Shown: positions 53,984 through 63,081, counted from the stretch's first letter. The stretch is 64,000 bases of DNA from Rhizobium anhuiense (GCF_003985145.1 NZ_ML133523.1:62001-126000); one strand, 5' to 3'. Notes: generated by a model from the letters alone, not told the origin. Made by a program: numbers and translations.

Positions 53984-55942
53984 ATGCTTTTCTTCAAGAA
54001 CGCCAGAGTCCGAACAAAGCTTGCCGTATCGTCGGCGGTCGGAATCCTTCTCATCATTTGCATGATCGTCAATCAACAGCTGGCAGGGCGGGATATAGCC
54101 CTGGCGAACCAAACCGTTGATCGGGAACAGATCATCCTCAACGGTATCCAGACGGCCTCTCTGTCTCTCGCCGAAATGCGCGTTGCCGCTCGCGATGTCG
54201 ATTTCGCGATATCTGGTGAGGAATTGCAAGCGGCACTCAATCGAGCCAAAACCGCCAGCCAACAGGCTTGGGATGGCCTCGCCCAACCCATAAGCATTGC
54301 CCTGAAGCCCGATGTTCTCAACGATATCCGCAACACCCTCAGAGCCTACGAAGCGTTGATTGCCAAACGTGCCTCTGCGCTGTCTGGCGCCATGGCGAAC
54401 AAACCAGGGGTGGCACTGAGCCAGACGGACATCTCTGCCGCATTGGCTGTCGTTTCGAACGATGAAATCGGACAGACGATGAATCAAGCCCGCGTCGCAA
54501 CCGAGGCGTCCATCAAGAATGCGCGCCATTTCACCGAAGAAGCAAAAGCCGCATTGGCTGCGACGGTAGCAAGGGGCGACTCGATTGCGCTGATCGTTGG
54601 TGCCTGTGTCGTTCTTGTCCTTCTTGCTTCGGCCATCGGCCTGATGTTCAGCATCGCCAAACCGATCCAGACCATGACGATTGCGATGCGGCGGCTCTCA
54701 CAAGGCGAGCTCGATGTCGATGTGGCCCAGATCTCGCGTCGAGACGAGATCGGCGAAATGGCAGCGGCAGTCGAAGTCTTTCGCGTAAATGCGCTCACCA
54801 ACCGGAAGCTGGAACAAGAAGCCGAAGCCAATCGCAACATGTCCGAGGAGGAACGCCGCCGCCAGGCCGATGCGGACCAGCGTCGCGCCGAGGAAATGAC
54901 GCAGGCGACGGAAGGCCTTGGGGCAGGTCTCAAGCATTTGGCGAGCGGCGACTTGTCGATCCAGCTTTCCGAGCCCTTCGCCTCCGACTTTGAAAGCCTG
55001 CGCACCGACTTCAATGCGGCGGTGGCCCAGCTCGCCGGCACGTTGCGTGCTGTTGCTCATGCGACCGGCGCAATCGATACCGGCATACAGGAGATCGGCC
55101 AGAGCGCCGAGGATCTGTCGAAGCGCACCGAACAGCAGGCGGCCTCGCTCGAGGAGACGGCAGCGGCCCTCGATCAGATCACCGTCAATGTCAGCTCTTC
55201 GACGAAGCGAACCGAAGAGGCGCGTTCGATTGCCACCGAGGCCAATCTGAGTGCGCAGAAATCAGCCCAGGTCGTCTCTCATGCGGAAGAAGCCATGCGC
55301 CGCATTGAGGAGAGCTCGCAGCAGATCTCCAACATTATCGGTGTCATCGACGAGATCGCCTTCCAGACCAATCTCCTGGCGCTCAACGCCGGGGTCGAGG
55401 CGGCCCGCGCCGGCGAAGCCGGCAAAGGCTTTGCCGTCGTCGCCCAAGAGGTGCGTGAACTGGCGCAGCGCTCCGCTCAGGCCGCCAAGGAAATCAAGGG
55501 GCTGATTCAGAATTCGTCGACGGAAGTTGAAAGCGGCGTCAGGCTGGTGCGCGAAACCGGCGAGGCGCTGAACGTGATCGGCGGCTTCATCGGGCAGGTC
55601 AACAGCCATATGAACGCGATCGCCACCTCGGCGCGGGAGCAGTCGACAGGGCTGGCCGAGATCAACACCGCGGTCAATTCGATGGACCAGAGCACCCAGC
55701 AGAACGCAGCGATGGTGGAACAATCGACCGCGGCAGCCTCAAACCTCGCCCAGGAGGCGGCCAAGTTGCGCGATCTCGTCGCCCGCTTCAGCCTTGAAGG
55801 CGCGGCCACCCAGCCACGTGCAGCTGTCTCCGCGAACCGACCGGTGGCTTCGCCCGCCCGCGCGCTCGGAAATAGGCTCGCCAGCGCCTTCGGCAGCAGG
55901 ACGGCCACAGCTGCAGCTGTGAAAGAATGGGAGGACTTTTGA
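53984..55942 (+). CDS. methyl-accepting chemotaxis protein
   Basis: 652 residues. Helix 1 at about 14-30 ([16 protein letters not shown]), a periplasmic sensor of about 170 residues, helix 2 at 200-223, HAMP to about 275, a second HAMP-like stretch ([18 protein letters not shown]), and the signalling domain with the hairpin tip [22 protein letters not shown]. The C-terminus is EWEDF, the xWxxF docking pentapeptide for CheR/CheB. It should detect an external ligand and signal through CheW/CheA. AAGGAG precedes the ATG. The cheW gene overlaps its stop. Confidence 0.93.
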   Translation: MLFFKNARVRTKLAVSSAVGILLIICMIVNQQLAGRDIALANQTVDREQIILNGIQTASLSLAEMRVAARDVDFAISGEELQAALNRAKTASQQAWDGLAQPISIALKPDVLNDIRNTLRAYEALIAKRASALSGAMANKPGVALSQTDISAALAVVSNDEIGQTMNQARVATEASIKNARHFTEEAKAALAATVARGDSIALIVGACVVLVLLASAIGLMFSIAKPIQTMTIAMRRLSQGELDVDVAQISRRDEIGEMAAAVEVFRVNALTNRKLEQEAEANRNMSEEERRRQADADQRRAEEMTQATEGLGAGLKHLASGDLSIQLSEPFASDFESLRTDFNAAVAQLAGTLRAVAHATGAIDTGIQEIGQSAEDLSKRTEQQAASLEETAAALDQITVNVSSSTKRTEEARSIATEANLSAQKSAQVVSHAEEAMRRIEESSQQISNIIGVIDEIAFQTNLLALNAGVEAARAGEAGKGFAVVAQEVRELAQRSAQAAKEIKGLIQNSSTEVESGVRLVRETGEALNVIGGFIGQVNSHMNAIATSAREQSTGLAEINTAVNSMDQSTQQNAAMVEQSTAAASNLAQEAAKLRDLVARFSLEGAATQPRAAVSANRPVASPARALGNRLASAFGSRTATAAAVKEWEDF

Positions 55943-56418
55943 TGCCTGATCAGCATTCCGGCGAGCAGCGCTCAAGCACGGCTCTGGAAATCATCGCCTT
56001 CCACCTCGGCGACCAGCAATTCTGCATCAGGACGACCGTGATACGGGAAATCCGGGGATGGGCAGCGGCAACGCCGCTGCCCCATGCGCCGCCGCATGTT
56101 CTCGGCGTGATGAACCTGCGTGGCTTGGTCATTCCCGTCATAAACTTGGCAGCGAAGCTCGGTGTGCTCAGTGTCGTCGATACCAGTCGCAGCGCCATCG
56201 TCGTCGCCGAGGTCGGCACAAACATCGTTGGCCTGGTCGTTGATCGGGTCTCCGATATCCTGTCGATCAGCGAGAAACTGATCCAGCCTGTGCCTGATCT
56301 GGGCGCCGCATTCGATCCTGCCTTCTCACACGGCATCATCCCCCTCGAACAGGGCATGGTTTGCTTCCTGAACCTCGATCATTTGTTCGCAAACCTCGAC
56401 CTGGCGGACGCCGCCTAG
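55942..56418 (+). CDS. cheW: chemotaxis coupling protein CheW
   Basis: 158 residues. A CheW beta-barrel domain: IIAFHLGDQQFCIRTTVIREIRGW, VLGVMNLRGLVIPVINLAAKLG and VGLVVDRVSDIL are the characteristic blocks. It links receptor to CheA. Its ATG overlaps the MCP stop by one base (TGATG), with GGGAGG inside the receptor gene, so translation is coupled. The rest of the chemotaxis genes are not in this window, so the pair works with a CheA from elsewhere. Confidence 0.93.
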   Translation: MPDQHSGEQRSSTALEIIAFHLGDQQFCIRTTVIREIRGWAAATPLPHAPPHVLGVMNLRGLVIPVINLAAKLGVLSVVDTSRSAIVVAEVGTNIVGLVVDRVSDILSISEKLIQPVPDLGAAFDPAFSHGIIPLEQGMVCFLNLDHLFANLDLADAA

Positions 56419-56466
56419 AACAGGATGGTTTTAGGCCGGGTCGGCCTAAAACCTGAATCCTCTTTT
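56418..56466. repeat. rhizobial hairpin element after cheW
   Basis: TTTTAGGCCG-GGT-CGGCCTAAAA, a 10-bp stem flanked by AACAGGATGG and ACCTGAATCCTCTTTT. This sequence type is a common rhizobial intergenic element, from memory. Its stem and the T-run after it could end the mcp-cheW transcript. Confidence 0.65.
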
Positions 56467-56499
56467 AAATTATGCGCATTCACCGGATCGCAGCGCCAG

Positions 56500-57492
56500 T
56501 CAAACAACAAAAGATCGTTTCCTGGTGTCCGATGGATTCTCGCCGTAGGCAGCTCGATAGATGGCGGAAAAGCGACCGAAATGCGAGAAGCCCCACCTCT
56601 GGCATATTTCTCTCACCGATTGATGGTTCGACGGATCCAGAAGGTCCTGACGGACCGCCTGCAAGCGCATCGTGCGCAGATAGGCCGCCGGCGTCGTTTG
56701 CCTGAAAACGCGGAAGCCGTTTTCAAGTGCGCGAATGGAAACGCCGGCCGCCTCAGCCACCGTCTGCGTTACAATAGGCCGGTCGATATTGGCCTGCATG
56801 AAATCGATTGCGCGGCGAACGTGCCGAGGCGCAATCGTCAAAGGCTTCTTGTCCAAAAGCGCCGAGAAGCGATGCGGGATCGTTCGCACCACCAGATCCG
56901 CCAGCACTTCCGTCAGGTGCGACATCGCGACCGGCGATTGGAGCAGCAGTCCATTGTCGCGCATCCCAATGGCGAAGGTTTGGACCACCTTGCCGATCAA
57001 TTGGCCAGATTGGGTGGAAAGATCCATCGCCGGCAACAACTCCAGCGCTCCGGTAAACGGTATTTCAAAGACCGCGGCGATCGTCTTTGAAATTATTTTC
57101 CAATCCAGTCGCAGCACGTCTGATAGATGGGGTTCCCCCTTCACGTCAAAACGCTCTGCCTCATGAGAGTTCACCAGGAGCATCCCACCAGGCGTGCCTT
57201 CGATTGTTCTTCGGCCAAGCGTTGCAACGACTGCACCGCTGCGAGGTAAAATAATCGATAGCCACTCCGGAGTTTCGGGCGCAGCTTTTAGCTGCCACGG
57301 CGACGAATACTGCGCTGAGACCACCGTCACGGTGCCGTCAGATCGGGTATCTGATTTCCAGAGAAATTTTCCTGCCGGGCTAGCGGGCCATGCTTCGAAA
57401 GGGCCGAAATTCTCCGTGTGACTCTCAACCATCTGCTCAAAAGTTGACCCTTGGAAGCGGGGCGGGAAGCCAAATGGAGCGTTTTCAGGCAT
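56500..57492 (-). CDS. AraC family transcriptional regulator
   Basis: 330 residues. The N-domain is a ligand-binding AraC_binding_2-like fold (FEAWPASPAGKFLWKSDTRSDGTVTVVSAQYSSPWQLKAAPE). The C-terminal HTH pair is HVRRAIDFMQANIDRPIVTQTVAEAAGVSIRALENGFRVFRQTTPAAYLR and REICQRWGFSHFGRFSAIYRAAYGENPSDTRKR. It is convergent with cheW. Target unknown; its own upstream region holds no other gene on that strand. Confidence 0.88.
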   Translation of the reverse strand: MPENAPFGFPPRFQGSTFEQMVESHTENFGPFEAWPASPAGKFLWKSDTRSDGTVTVVSAQYSSPWQLKAAPETPEWLSIILPRSGAVVATLGRRTIEGTPGGMLLVNSHEAERFDVKGEPHLSDVLRLDWKIISKTIAAVFEIPFTGALELLPAMDLSTQSGQLIGKVVQTFAIGMRDNGLLLQSPVAMSHLTEVLADLVVRTIPHRFSALLDKKPLTIAPRHVRRAIDFMQANIDRPIVTQTVAEAAGVSIRALENGFRVFRQTTPAAYLRTMRLQAVRQDLLDPSNHQSVREICQRWGFSHFGRFSAIYRAAYGENPSDTRKRSFVV

Positions 57493-57842
57493 ACAAGCTC
57501 AATCGAAACGGCCAAGATGTGGCGAAATTGAAAGACAACGCCTCGTCGGCGAAAGACGAGCGATTCTCGCGGGCAGAAAGCAAATCGCGTGCCATATTTT
57601 CACAGTGCCCGGACTTAATCTCGTGTTTGTTGTCGCTTCGAATAGACCCAGTTGCTGTGGATCGCCGGGACGGTCGTCAGCTTGAAGGGGGAGCAGCCGA
57701 ATGGCGCAAGCCAGAGCTCGGGCGACGGTATCTAGACCAGCGGCTTATGGCGGATATCGGCGTCCTTGCGGCTCACTTGCCTCTTTTTGCGGGCAATGTT
57801 ATTTGGATCCGGCAACCTTTTTTGAGAAAGGAGGATCACGCA
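57493..57842. other. upstream region of the AraC gene, no clear gene
   Basis: A frame open from 57390 to 57914 crosses this region but overlaps the AraC gene and has low-quality sequence. One stretch (RRYLDQRLMADIG, at 57730-57770) recalls the DUF1127 pattern, so a decayed small gene is possible. Otherwise unremarkable. Confidence 0.35.
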
Positions 57843-57914
57843 ATGCAGTATTATTTTCGGTTTAATCGCCAGCGTGGTCCCGTCAACGCCCTGCAAACGC
57901 GTTTGCAGGGCTGA
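57843..57914 (+). CDS. 23-residue micro-ORF ending in a palindrome
   Basis: Starts MQYYFRFNRQRG and ends NALQTRLQG. The ATG has a near-perfect Shine-Dalgarno (AAAGGAGG, 8 bases upstream), which is the only evidence for translation. Its last eight codons are the 24-bp palindrome (57888-57911). It could be a truncated gene, a leader peptide, or chance. Confidence 0.3.
   Translation: MQYYFRFNRQRGPVNALQTRLQG
57888..57911. other. 24-bp perfect palindrome
   Basis: GCCCTGCAAACG directly followed by its own reverse complement, with no loop. It could be an operator or a recombination site; as a hairpin it has no loop and no T-tail, so it is not a terminator. It lies 170 bp before the second ABC-F gene, with nothing else recognised in 57915-58082. 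Confidence 0.6.
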
Positions 57915-58082
57915 CCAGAGGCCGTTTCTCGACATCTCTTCCTGGTCTGCCCTTCGTGGCCAATGCGACGCCGTAGCTGACAGCGCGCATTCTTCTCAAT
58001 TTCCAGGCCCGATACACGCAATCCCGTGATGGCTGAATGCCCCGGATCGCGCGTGATACCCGGTCAAGACCAGAGAACGATC

Positions 58083-59603
58083 ATGACACTCATCAATATC
58101 CGCAATCTCGGCGTGACGCTGGGCAATCCGTTGTTTTCCAAGCTCAATCTCGTCGTCAACACAGGCGATCGCATCGGCCTCGTCGCCGCCAACGGGCGGG
58201 GCAAATCGACGCTGCTTGCCTGCATCACCGGCGCGCTGGAGCCGAGCGAGGGCGAGATCACCAAGGCGCGCGGGCTGACCGTCGGCCATGTCGCGCAGAA
58301 TGTGCCGCCGGAGCTTTTCGACACGCCGTTCTATGATGCCGTGCTGCAGGCGCTGCCGGCCGATCAGGCCGAAAGCGAGAGCTGGCGCGTCGACGTGGTG
58401 CTGGAATCGCTCGAGGTGCTGGAGGCCATGCGCGCTCGGCCGCTGAAGCAGTTGAGCGGCGGATGGCAGCGGCTGGCCATGCTTGCCCGCACCTGGGTGA
58501 GCGAACCCGACGTGCTTCTGCTCGACGAGCCGACCAACCATCTCGACCTTGAAAAGATCGCCCAGCTCGAAGGCTGGTTGAATGCGCTGCCGCGCGACGT
58601 GCCGGTGATCCTGTCCAGCCACGACCGCGCCTTCCTCGATGCGACGACCAACCGAACGCTGTTCCTGCGGCCGGAGCAATCGCCGGTCTTCGCCCTGCCC
58701 TACACACGAGCGCGCGCCGCCGTGGACGAAGCCGATGCGTCAGAGGCGCGGCGCTACGAGCGCGACATGAAGGTGGCGGAGCAGTTGCGCAAGCAGGCGG
58801 CGAAGCTCAACAATATCGGCATCAATTCGGGCAGCGACCTGCTCGTCGTCAAGACGAAGCAGCTCAAGCAGCGGGCGGAGAAGCTGGAGGATGCGGCAAA
58901 ACCGGCGCATCTCGAGCGCTCGGCCGGCGCCATCCGGCTCGCCAATCGCGGCACGCATGCCAAGGTGCTCGTGACGCTGGAGGATGCGGCCGTGACGACG
59001 CCGGATGGGACGCCTCTATTCAAGACCGGCCGGCAATTCATCTGCCAGGGCGACCGCATCGTGCTGCTCGGCCTCAACGGCGCCGGCAAGTCGCGGCTGG
59101 TGTCGATGCTGAAGCAGGCGATCGAAAGGCCGGAGACGGCGCGCGACAGCATCAAGGCGACGCCTTCGCTCGTGCTCGGCTATGGCGACCAGGCGCTTGC
59201 CGATCTCGCCGACAGCGACACGCCGATTGGCACGATCATCCGCCGCTTCGATGTCGGCGACCAGCGGGCACGGGCCCTGCTGGCCGGCGCCGGCATGACG
59301 ATCGACATGCAGGCAAAACCGATCGGCCAGCTGTCCGGTGGCCAGAAGGCGCGGCTCGGCATGCTGGTGCTGCGGCTGCCCGAGCCGAACTTCTATCTGC
59401 TCGACGAGCCGACCAATCACCTCGACATCGATGGACAGGAAGCGCTGGAGGGCGAACTGATGTCGCATGAAGCGAGCTGCCTGCTGGTCTCACACGACCG
59501 CAGTTTCGTGCGGGCGGTGGGCAACCGGTTCTGGCTGATCGAGAAGAAGCGGCTGGTGGAGGTGGAGAGCCCGGAAGGGTTCTTTGCTTCGGTTGCGGGG
59601 TGA
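58083..59603 (+). CDS. ABC-F family ATP-binding protein (second)
   Basis: 506 residues, two nucleotide-binding domains. Domain 1: GLVAANGRGKSTLLACI, LSGGWQRLAMLA, LLLDEPTNHLD. Domain 2: LLGLNGAGKSRLVSML, LSGGQKARLGML, YLLDEPTNHLD. The linker carries a charged coiled stretch (AEQLRKQAAKLNNIGINSG) that places it apart from the first ABC-F protein. It probably acts on translation. Start 58083 begins the homology; the frame is open to 58026. The usual Ser/Gly of P-loop 1 is Arg-Gly (NGRGKS), which is acceptable for the fold. Confidence 0.9.
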   Translation: MTLINIRNLGVTLGNPLFSKLNLVVNTGDRIGLVAANGRGKSTLLACITGALEPSEGEITKARGLTVGHVAQNVPPELFDTPFYDAVLQALPADQAESESWRVDVVLESLEVLEAMRARPLKQLSGGWQRLAMLARTWVSEPDVLLLDEPTNHLDLEKIAQLEGWLNALPRDVPVILSSHDRAFLDATTNRTLFLRPEQSPVFALPYTRARAAVDEADASEARRYERDMKVAEQLRKQAAKLNNIGINSGSDLLVVKTKQLKQRAEKLEDAAKPAHLERSAGAIRLANRGTHAKVLVTLEDAAVTTPDGTPLFKTGRQFICQGDRIVLLGLNGAGKSRLVSMLKQAIERPETARDSIKATPSLVLGYGDQALADLADSDTPIGTIIRRFDVGDQRARALLAGAGMTIDMQAKPIGQLSGGQKARLGMLVLRLPEPNFYLLDEPTNHLDIDGQEALEGELMSHEASCLLVSHDRSFVRAVGNRFWLIEKKRLVEVESPEGFFASVAG

Positions 59604-59629
59604 TGGATGGGTGTGATTGGTGTTGGCCG

Positions 59630-59762
59630 TGTGCCGTGAAGCCACCTCATCCGGCTGCCGCCCTTCTCCCCGCGGGGAGAAGGGACTCGTGGCGACGTCT
59701 CGATTCCCCCTTCTCTCCTCGGGGAGAAGGTGCCCGTAGGGCGGATAAGGGGGCTTTACGCC
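59630..59762. repeat. RIME-like intergenic element (copy 5)
   Basis: CCACCTCATCCGGCTGCCGCCCTTCTCCCCGCGGGGAGAAGGG, then CCCCCTTCTCTCCTCGGGGAGAAGGTG and CGGATAAGGGGG. It fills the gap between the convergent ABC-F and VOC genes. Both hairpins are near-perfect. Confidence 0.8.
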
Positions 59763-59786
59763 ACACCGCCAAAAATGCGGCAAAAC

Positions 59787-60566
59787 CTACCGCTTCGGCG
59801 CCACCAGGCAGAAGAAGGCGCCTTGCGGGTCGGTGGCCTGGATGATCCAGCTGCCGCCGGGGACTTCCATCGGGCCGTTGACGACCTTGCCGCCGCCTGA
59901 GGTGACGCGTTCGATCGCGGCGTCGATCGCCGGCACGATGAAATAGTAGCACCAGAAGGGCATCGGCATATTGTCCGGCTTGGTCATCATGCCGCCGATC
60001 TGCCGGCCACCATGGGCGAAGAGATGGTAGACGCCCATCGGACCCATGTCGAAATCGCTGTGCTTCGTCCAGCCGAACAGCTTGGAATAGAAGGCCAGCG
60101 CCTGTTCGCCATTGCCGGCGTAGAGTTCGTGCCAGCCGATATTGCCGGGCGCGTCGAAGGCCAGTTCCGGCCAGGTTTTGTCCATCGGCGCCGGCGTCAT
60201 GATACAGATCACCGCGCCACCCGGATCGGCGACGACGGCGAAGCGGCCGATGGTCGGGATGTCTTCCGGCGGACGGCGGACCGAACCGCCATTGGCGGCG
60301 AAATCCTTGGCCGACTGATCGACGTCGTCGACATCAACATAACCCGTCCAGTTCGGTGGAATGCCCTTGCCCTCGAGTTCGGCCGGAAACTCCATCAGGC
60401 CGGCGACGCCGATGCCGTTCGCCTCGAAGATCGTATAGGTCGGCATGCCCTCCATTTTCATCTCGGAGGTCGTCCAGCCGACGACGGAGCTGTAGAATTT
60501 CGCAGCAGCCGCTGTGTCGGGGGTCATCAACTCGCACCAGATGAACTTTCCATGCGTCTCGGACAT
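59787..60566 (-). CDS. VOC family protein (two-domain)
   Basis: 259 residues with two VOC modules: GKFIWCELMTPDTAAAAKFYSSVVGW and, from about residue 130, IGWHELYAGNGEQALAFYSKLFGW. Such tandem modules are typical of hydroxylase-like or resistance proteins of unknown substrate (YdeP/CFP-30B-like). It is the last gene of the DUF899-DUF1579-VOC run on the minus strand, 80 bp after the DUF1579 gene. GGGAGAG precedes the ATG. Confidence 0.85.
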   Translation of the reverse strand: MSETHGKFIWCELMTPDTAAAAKFYSSVVGWTTSEMKMEGMPTYTIFEANGIGVAGLMEFPAELEGKGIPPNWTGYVDVDDVDQSAKDFAANGGSVRRPPEDIPTIGRFAVVADPGGAVICIMTPAPMDKTWPELAFDAPGNIGWHELYAGNGEQALAFYSKLFGWTKHSDFDMGPMGVYHLFAHGGRQIGGMMTKPDNMPMPFWCYYFIVPAIDAAIERVTSGGGKVVNGPMEVPGGSWIIQATDPQGAFFCLVAPKR

Positions 60567-60646
60567 CCTACTCTCCCTTTTTCGACGCTCCTTTCCCGAG
60601 GCCTCTTTTTCGAAACCCCTTCTTTCAAGGTCGAGCGCCGTGATTG

Positions 60647-61111
60647 TCAGATCTTGCGGGCGTAATGTGCTTCCATGAACTGCTTCCAGGAACCGTCAGG
60701 CTGCTTGGCGCTGGAGATGAAGGTGCGGTGATCGGCGTCGGTGAAGGTGATCTGCTCGCGGTAATCGGCAAGTCCCTCGCCATTGAAGTCGGGACCTGTC
60801 GTATAGAGGTCCAGCACATTGCCGGATGCGTCGAGCTCGCCCTCATAGACCCACATATAGTCCATCATGCTGCCGATCCAGCTGCCGATATATTTGCCTT
60901 TTGCGGCGTTGTAGCCAAGCGTCAGGATGCTGGTCGCCTCTTTACCATCCGGCATGCGGCCGGTCCCTTCGGCGACGAACCAGATGCCGTGCAGCGAGCG
61001 CACGGTTTCCGTCCAGGGCTCGCTGCCGGTCATATCGGGTGCGGTGACGGTCCATTCGCCGATCAGTCTTTCCAGGAAGGAATGTTCCTTCAGCACTTCA
61101 GCGGTCTTCAT
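60647..61111 (-). CDS. DUF1579 family protein
   Basis: 154 residues. LERLIGEWTVTAPD near the start and SLHGIWFVAEGTGRMPDGKEATSILTLGYNAAKGKYIGSWIGSMMDYMW are the DUF1579 hallmark blocks. The fold is a beta-barrel like lipocalins or AHSA1 relatives. Function unknown. It lies between the DUF899 gene (50 bp upstream) and the VOC gene, presumably in one transcript. Confidence 0.85.
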   Translation of the reverse strand: MKTAEVLKEHSFLERLIGEWTVTAPDMTGSEPWTETVRSLHGIWFVAEGTGRMPDGKEATSILTLGYNAAKGKYIGSWIGSMMDYMWVYEGELDASGNVLDLYTTGPDFNGEGLADYREQITFTDADHRTFISSAKQPDGSWKQFMEAHYARKI

Positions 61112-61161
61112 CGTCCTCTTCTCCCTTGAGTGATGGTGGCGTCGTCTTTCCGCATCCCGGC

Positions 61162-61890
61162 TCAGTGACAGCAGGATGGCGCCTTCGGGGCCCCCTCATA
61201 TTCGTCGTGGCGGCGCACGAAATTCATCGTGCTGTCCTCGTTACGGCCCTTCGGGGCGCGGTCGAGGATCATCAAGGTGCCGATCAGTTCTTCCGGGCCG
61301 CGGGCATAACTCGAATAGGTATGGAAGACCTCGCCCTTGTCGTTGCGGTAGAAGGCGCTGAGGCCCGGCAGCTCGTCATTGGCATCAGCCGGCGGCATAG
61401 GCGTGAAATTGTAAAAGACCTTGTCTTTGGCAAGATCCTCCGGGCTGAAAGAAACGTGATAATCGAAATTGAAATCGCTGCCGAAGGAAGAGACCCAGGG
61501 AAATTGCCAGCCCATGCGCCGCTTGTAGGCGGCGATCTTGTCGAGCGGCGCGCGCGAAACGGCGACCCAGGTGACGTCGTGATGGTTCAGATGCGGCAGG
61601 GCGCCGTCGACATGATCCGACAGGAAGGAACAGCCGGTGCAGCCGGCATCCCAATCGGGGCCGAGCATGAAATGATAGACCAGCAACTGGCTGCGGCCGT
61701 CGAAAAGATCGGCGAGCGATTTCTTTCCCTCCGGCGTGTCGAAGACATAATCCTTGTCGACCTTCACCCAGGGCAGCGCCAGACGGGCGGCGTTGACGCT
61801 GTCGCGCAGCCGCGTCGCCTCCTTCTCCTTTACCAGCAGGGCGCGGCGGGCTTCGAGCCATTCTTCTCGGGAAACAACCTCATTCTGCAT
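61162..61890 (-). CDS. DUF899 family thioredoxin-like protein
   Basis: 242 residues. DWDAGCTGCSFLSDHVDG (CxxC) and the LFDGRSQLLVYHFMLGPDW block are characteristic of DUF899, whose thioredoxin-like fold uses the CxxC Cys. The C-terminus ends PSCCH. Predicted to act in redox or resistance chemistry, but no substrate is known. ATG 61890 follows AGGAGGGC; the longer frame is not used. It is divergent from the MarR gene across a 68-bp region with an ATTGATATCAAT palindrome. Confidence 0.85.
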   Translation of the reverse strand: MQNEVVSREEWLEARRALLVKEKEATRLRDSVNAARLALPWVKVDKDYVFDTPEGKKSLADLFDGRSQLLVYHFMLGPDWDAGCTGCSFLSDHVDGALPHLNHHDVTWVAVSRAPLDKIAAYKRRMGWQFPWVSSFGSDFNFDYHVSFSPEDLAKDKVFYNFTPMPPADANDELPGLSAFYRNDKGEVFHTYSSYARGPEELIGTLMILDRAPKGRNEDSTMNFVRRHDEYEGAPKAPSCCH

Positions 61891-61935
61891 GGAATGCGCC
61901 CTCCTCCGGCACGCTCCTTTTCCTTGACTAATTAC

Positions 61936-61947
61936 ATTGATATCAAT
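61936..61947. promoter_or_regulatory. candidate MarR operator
   Basis: ATTGATATCAAT, a perfect 12-bp palindrome 11-22 bases before the MarR start and 46 bases before the DUF899 start. MarR-family proteins often bind TTGATATCAA-like dyads in divergent promoters, so it should govern both operons. Confidence 0.65.
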
Positions 61948-61958
61948 AGAAATGGAGC

Positions 61959-62480
61959 ATGTCAAATTCGATCGAGATTCCCTTTTCCACGACGCTGATG
62001 GTGCGCGACACCTGCCTCTGCCTGCATGTGCAGCGGGCAGCGCGCGCACTTGCCCGGCTGTTCGACGATGCGCTGAGGCCGGCGGGGCTGACCAACGGGC
62101 AGTTTTCGCTGATGATGTCGCTGAACCGGCCGGAACCGCCGCCGATGGGACCGGTCGCCGCCCTGCTCGCCATGGACCAGACAACGCTGACGGCGGCGCT
62201 GAAGCCGCTGCAGCGCAAGGGCTGGGTCGCAGTGATGGAGAACCCCCGGGATAGGCGCGGCCGGCTGCTGAGCCTCACCGCCGATGGCAAGGCGGCGCTG
62301 GCAAAGGCGCTGCCGATCTGGGAAAAAACGCATGCGCTGCTTGACGGCAGGCTCTCGGATGGCGGTTCCGCGCGGCTGCGGCAGGACCTGCAGGCGCTAT
62401 CATCCATGCCGGCCGAAACGCTGAAGGCCGCTGCGTCGCCGCGGCCGTCCCGTCATAACAGGCGGACAACGGCGGAATAG
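61959..62480 (+). CDS. MarR family transcriptional regulator
   Basis: 173 residues. The winged HTH is LTNGQFSLMMSLNRPEPPPMGPVAALLAMDQTTLTAALKPLQRKGWVAVMENPRDRRGRLLSLT, with the D-x-R-x-R wing. Two Cys near the start (DTCLCLHVQ) could sense oxidants. The gene is divergent from the DUF899 operon and is followed by the LysE gene 7 bp later on its own strand, so both are probably targets. Ligand unknown. Confidence 0.9.
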   Translation: MSNSIEIPFSTTLMVRDTCLCLHVQRAARALARLFDDALRPAGLTNGQFSLMMSLNRPEPPPMGPVAALLAMDQTTLTAALKPLQRKGWVAVMENPRDRRGRLLSLTADGKAALAKALPIWEKTHALLDGRLSDGGSARLRQDLQALSSMPAETLKAAASPRPSRHNRRTTAE

Positions 62481-62487
62481 GCGGGCT

Positions 62488-63081
62488 ATGAGCATCTGGT
62501 TCTTCATCATTCCCTTCACACTCGCCGCCGCCCTTCCGGGACCGGCCCAGGGCGCGCTGATCGCGCAGGTGCTTACGCGTGGCGGGCGCTCGACGCTTAC
62601 CTTCATCCTCGGCATGGTCGCCGGCAATTCGCTCTGGCTGGTGGCAGCGATCTCAGGGCTTTCGGCGCTGGCATTGCGCTTCGAGGCCGCCTTCGTCATC
62701 GTCAAATGGCTGGGGGTCGCCTATCTGCTGTTCATAGCCTGGAAGCTCTGGACGAGCGCGCCTGATGGCATCCAGGCGCAGGCGGGCGGCAAGCGCGGCC
62801 TGGTCGCCGGCATGCTGCTGACGCTCGGCAATCCGAAGGCGGTGGTGTTTTTCGGGGCGGTGCTGCCACAGGCCTTCGATCTGACGGCGCTGTCGGTATC
62901 GCAGATTGCCGTGATCGTCGCTCTCGGCCTTGCGATCGATCTCGGCGTGCAAGTCGCCTATCTCATGGTCGCGGCAAGAGCCCGCGCCTTCATCCGCTCA
63001 CCACGCCAGATGCGGGCGGTGAACCGGTCGGCGGCAGGGCTGGTGGCGGGTTCGGCGGCGCTGATCGCGATGCGGAGCTGA
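62488..63081 (+). CDS. LysE/RhtB family exporter (second)
   Basis: 197 residues with about six helices. FTLAAALPGPAQGALIAQVLTRGG is the conserved first block (the P-G-P motif), and LTLGNPKAVVFFGAVLP the second hallmark. Exports an amino acid or metabolite. Only 7 bp after the MarR stop, so translationally linked and probably co-regulated. Distinct from the LysE-type gene at 21573. Confidence 0.87.
   Translation: MSIWFFIIPFTLAAALPGPAQGALIAQVLTRGGRSTLTFILGMVAGNSLWLVAAISGLSALALRFEAAFVIVKWLGVAYLLFIAWKLWTSAPDGIQAQAGGKRGLVAGMLLTLGNPKAVVFFGAVLPQAFDLTALSVSQIAVIVALGLAIDLGVQVAYLMVAARARAFIRSPRQMRAVNRSAAGLVAGSAALIAMRS

Noticed and set aside
57390..57914. 174-codon plus-strand frame
   Set aside because: It overlaps the AraC gene start, has no good ribosome site and no domain. 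Only the micro-ORF in its 3' end has a strong start.
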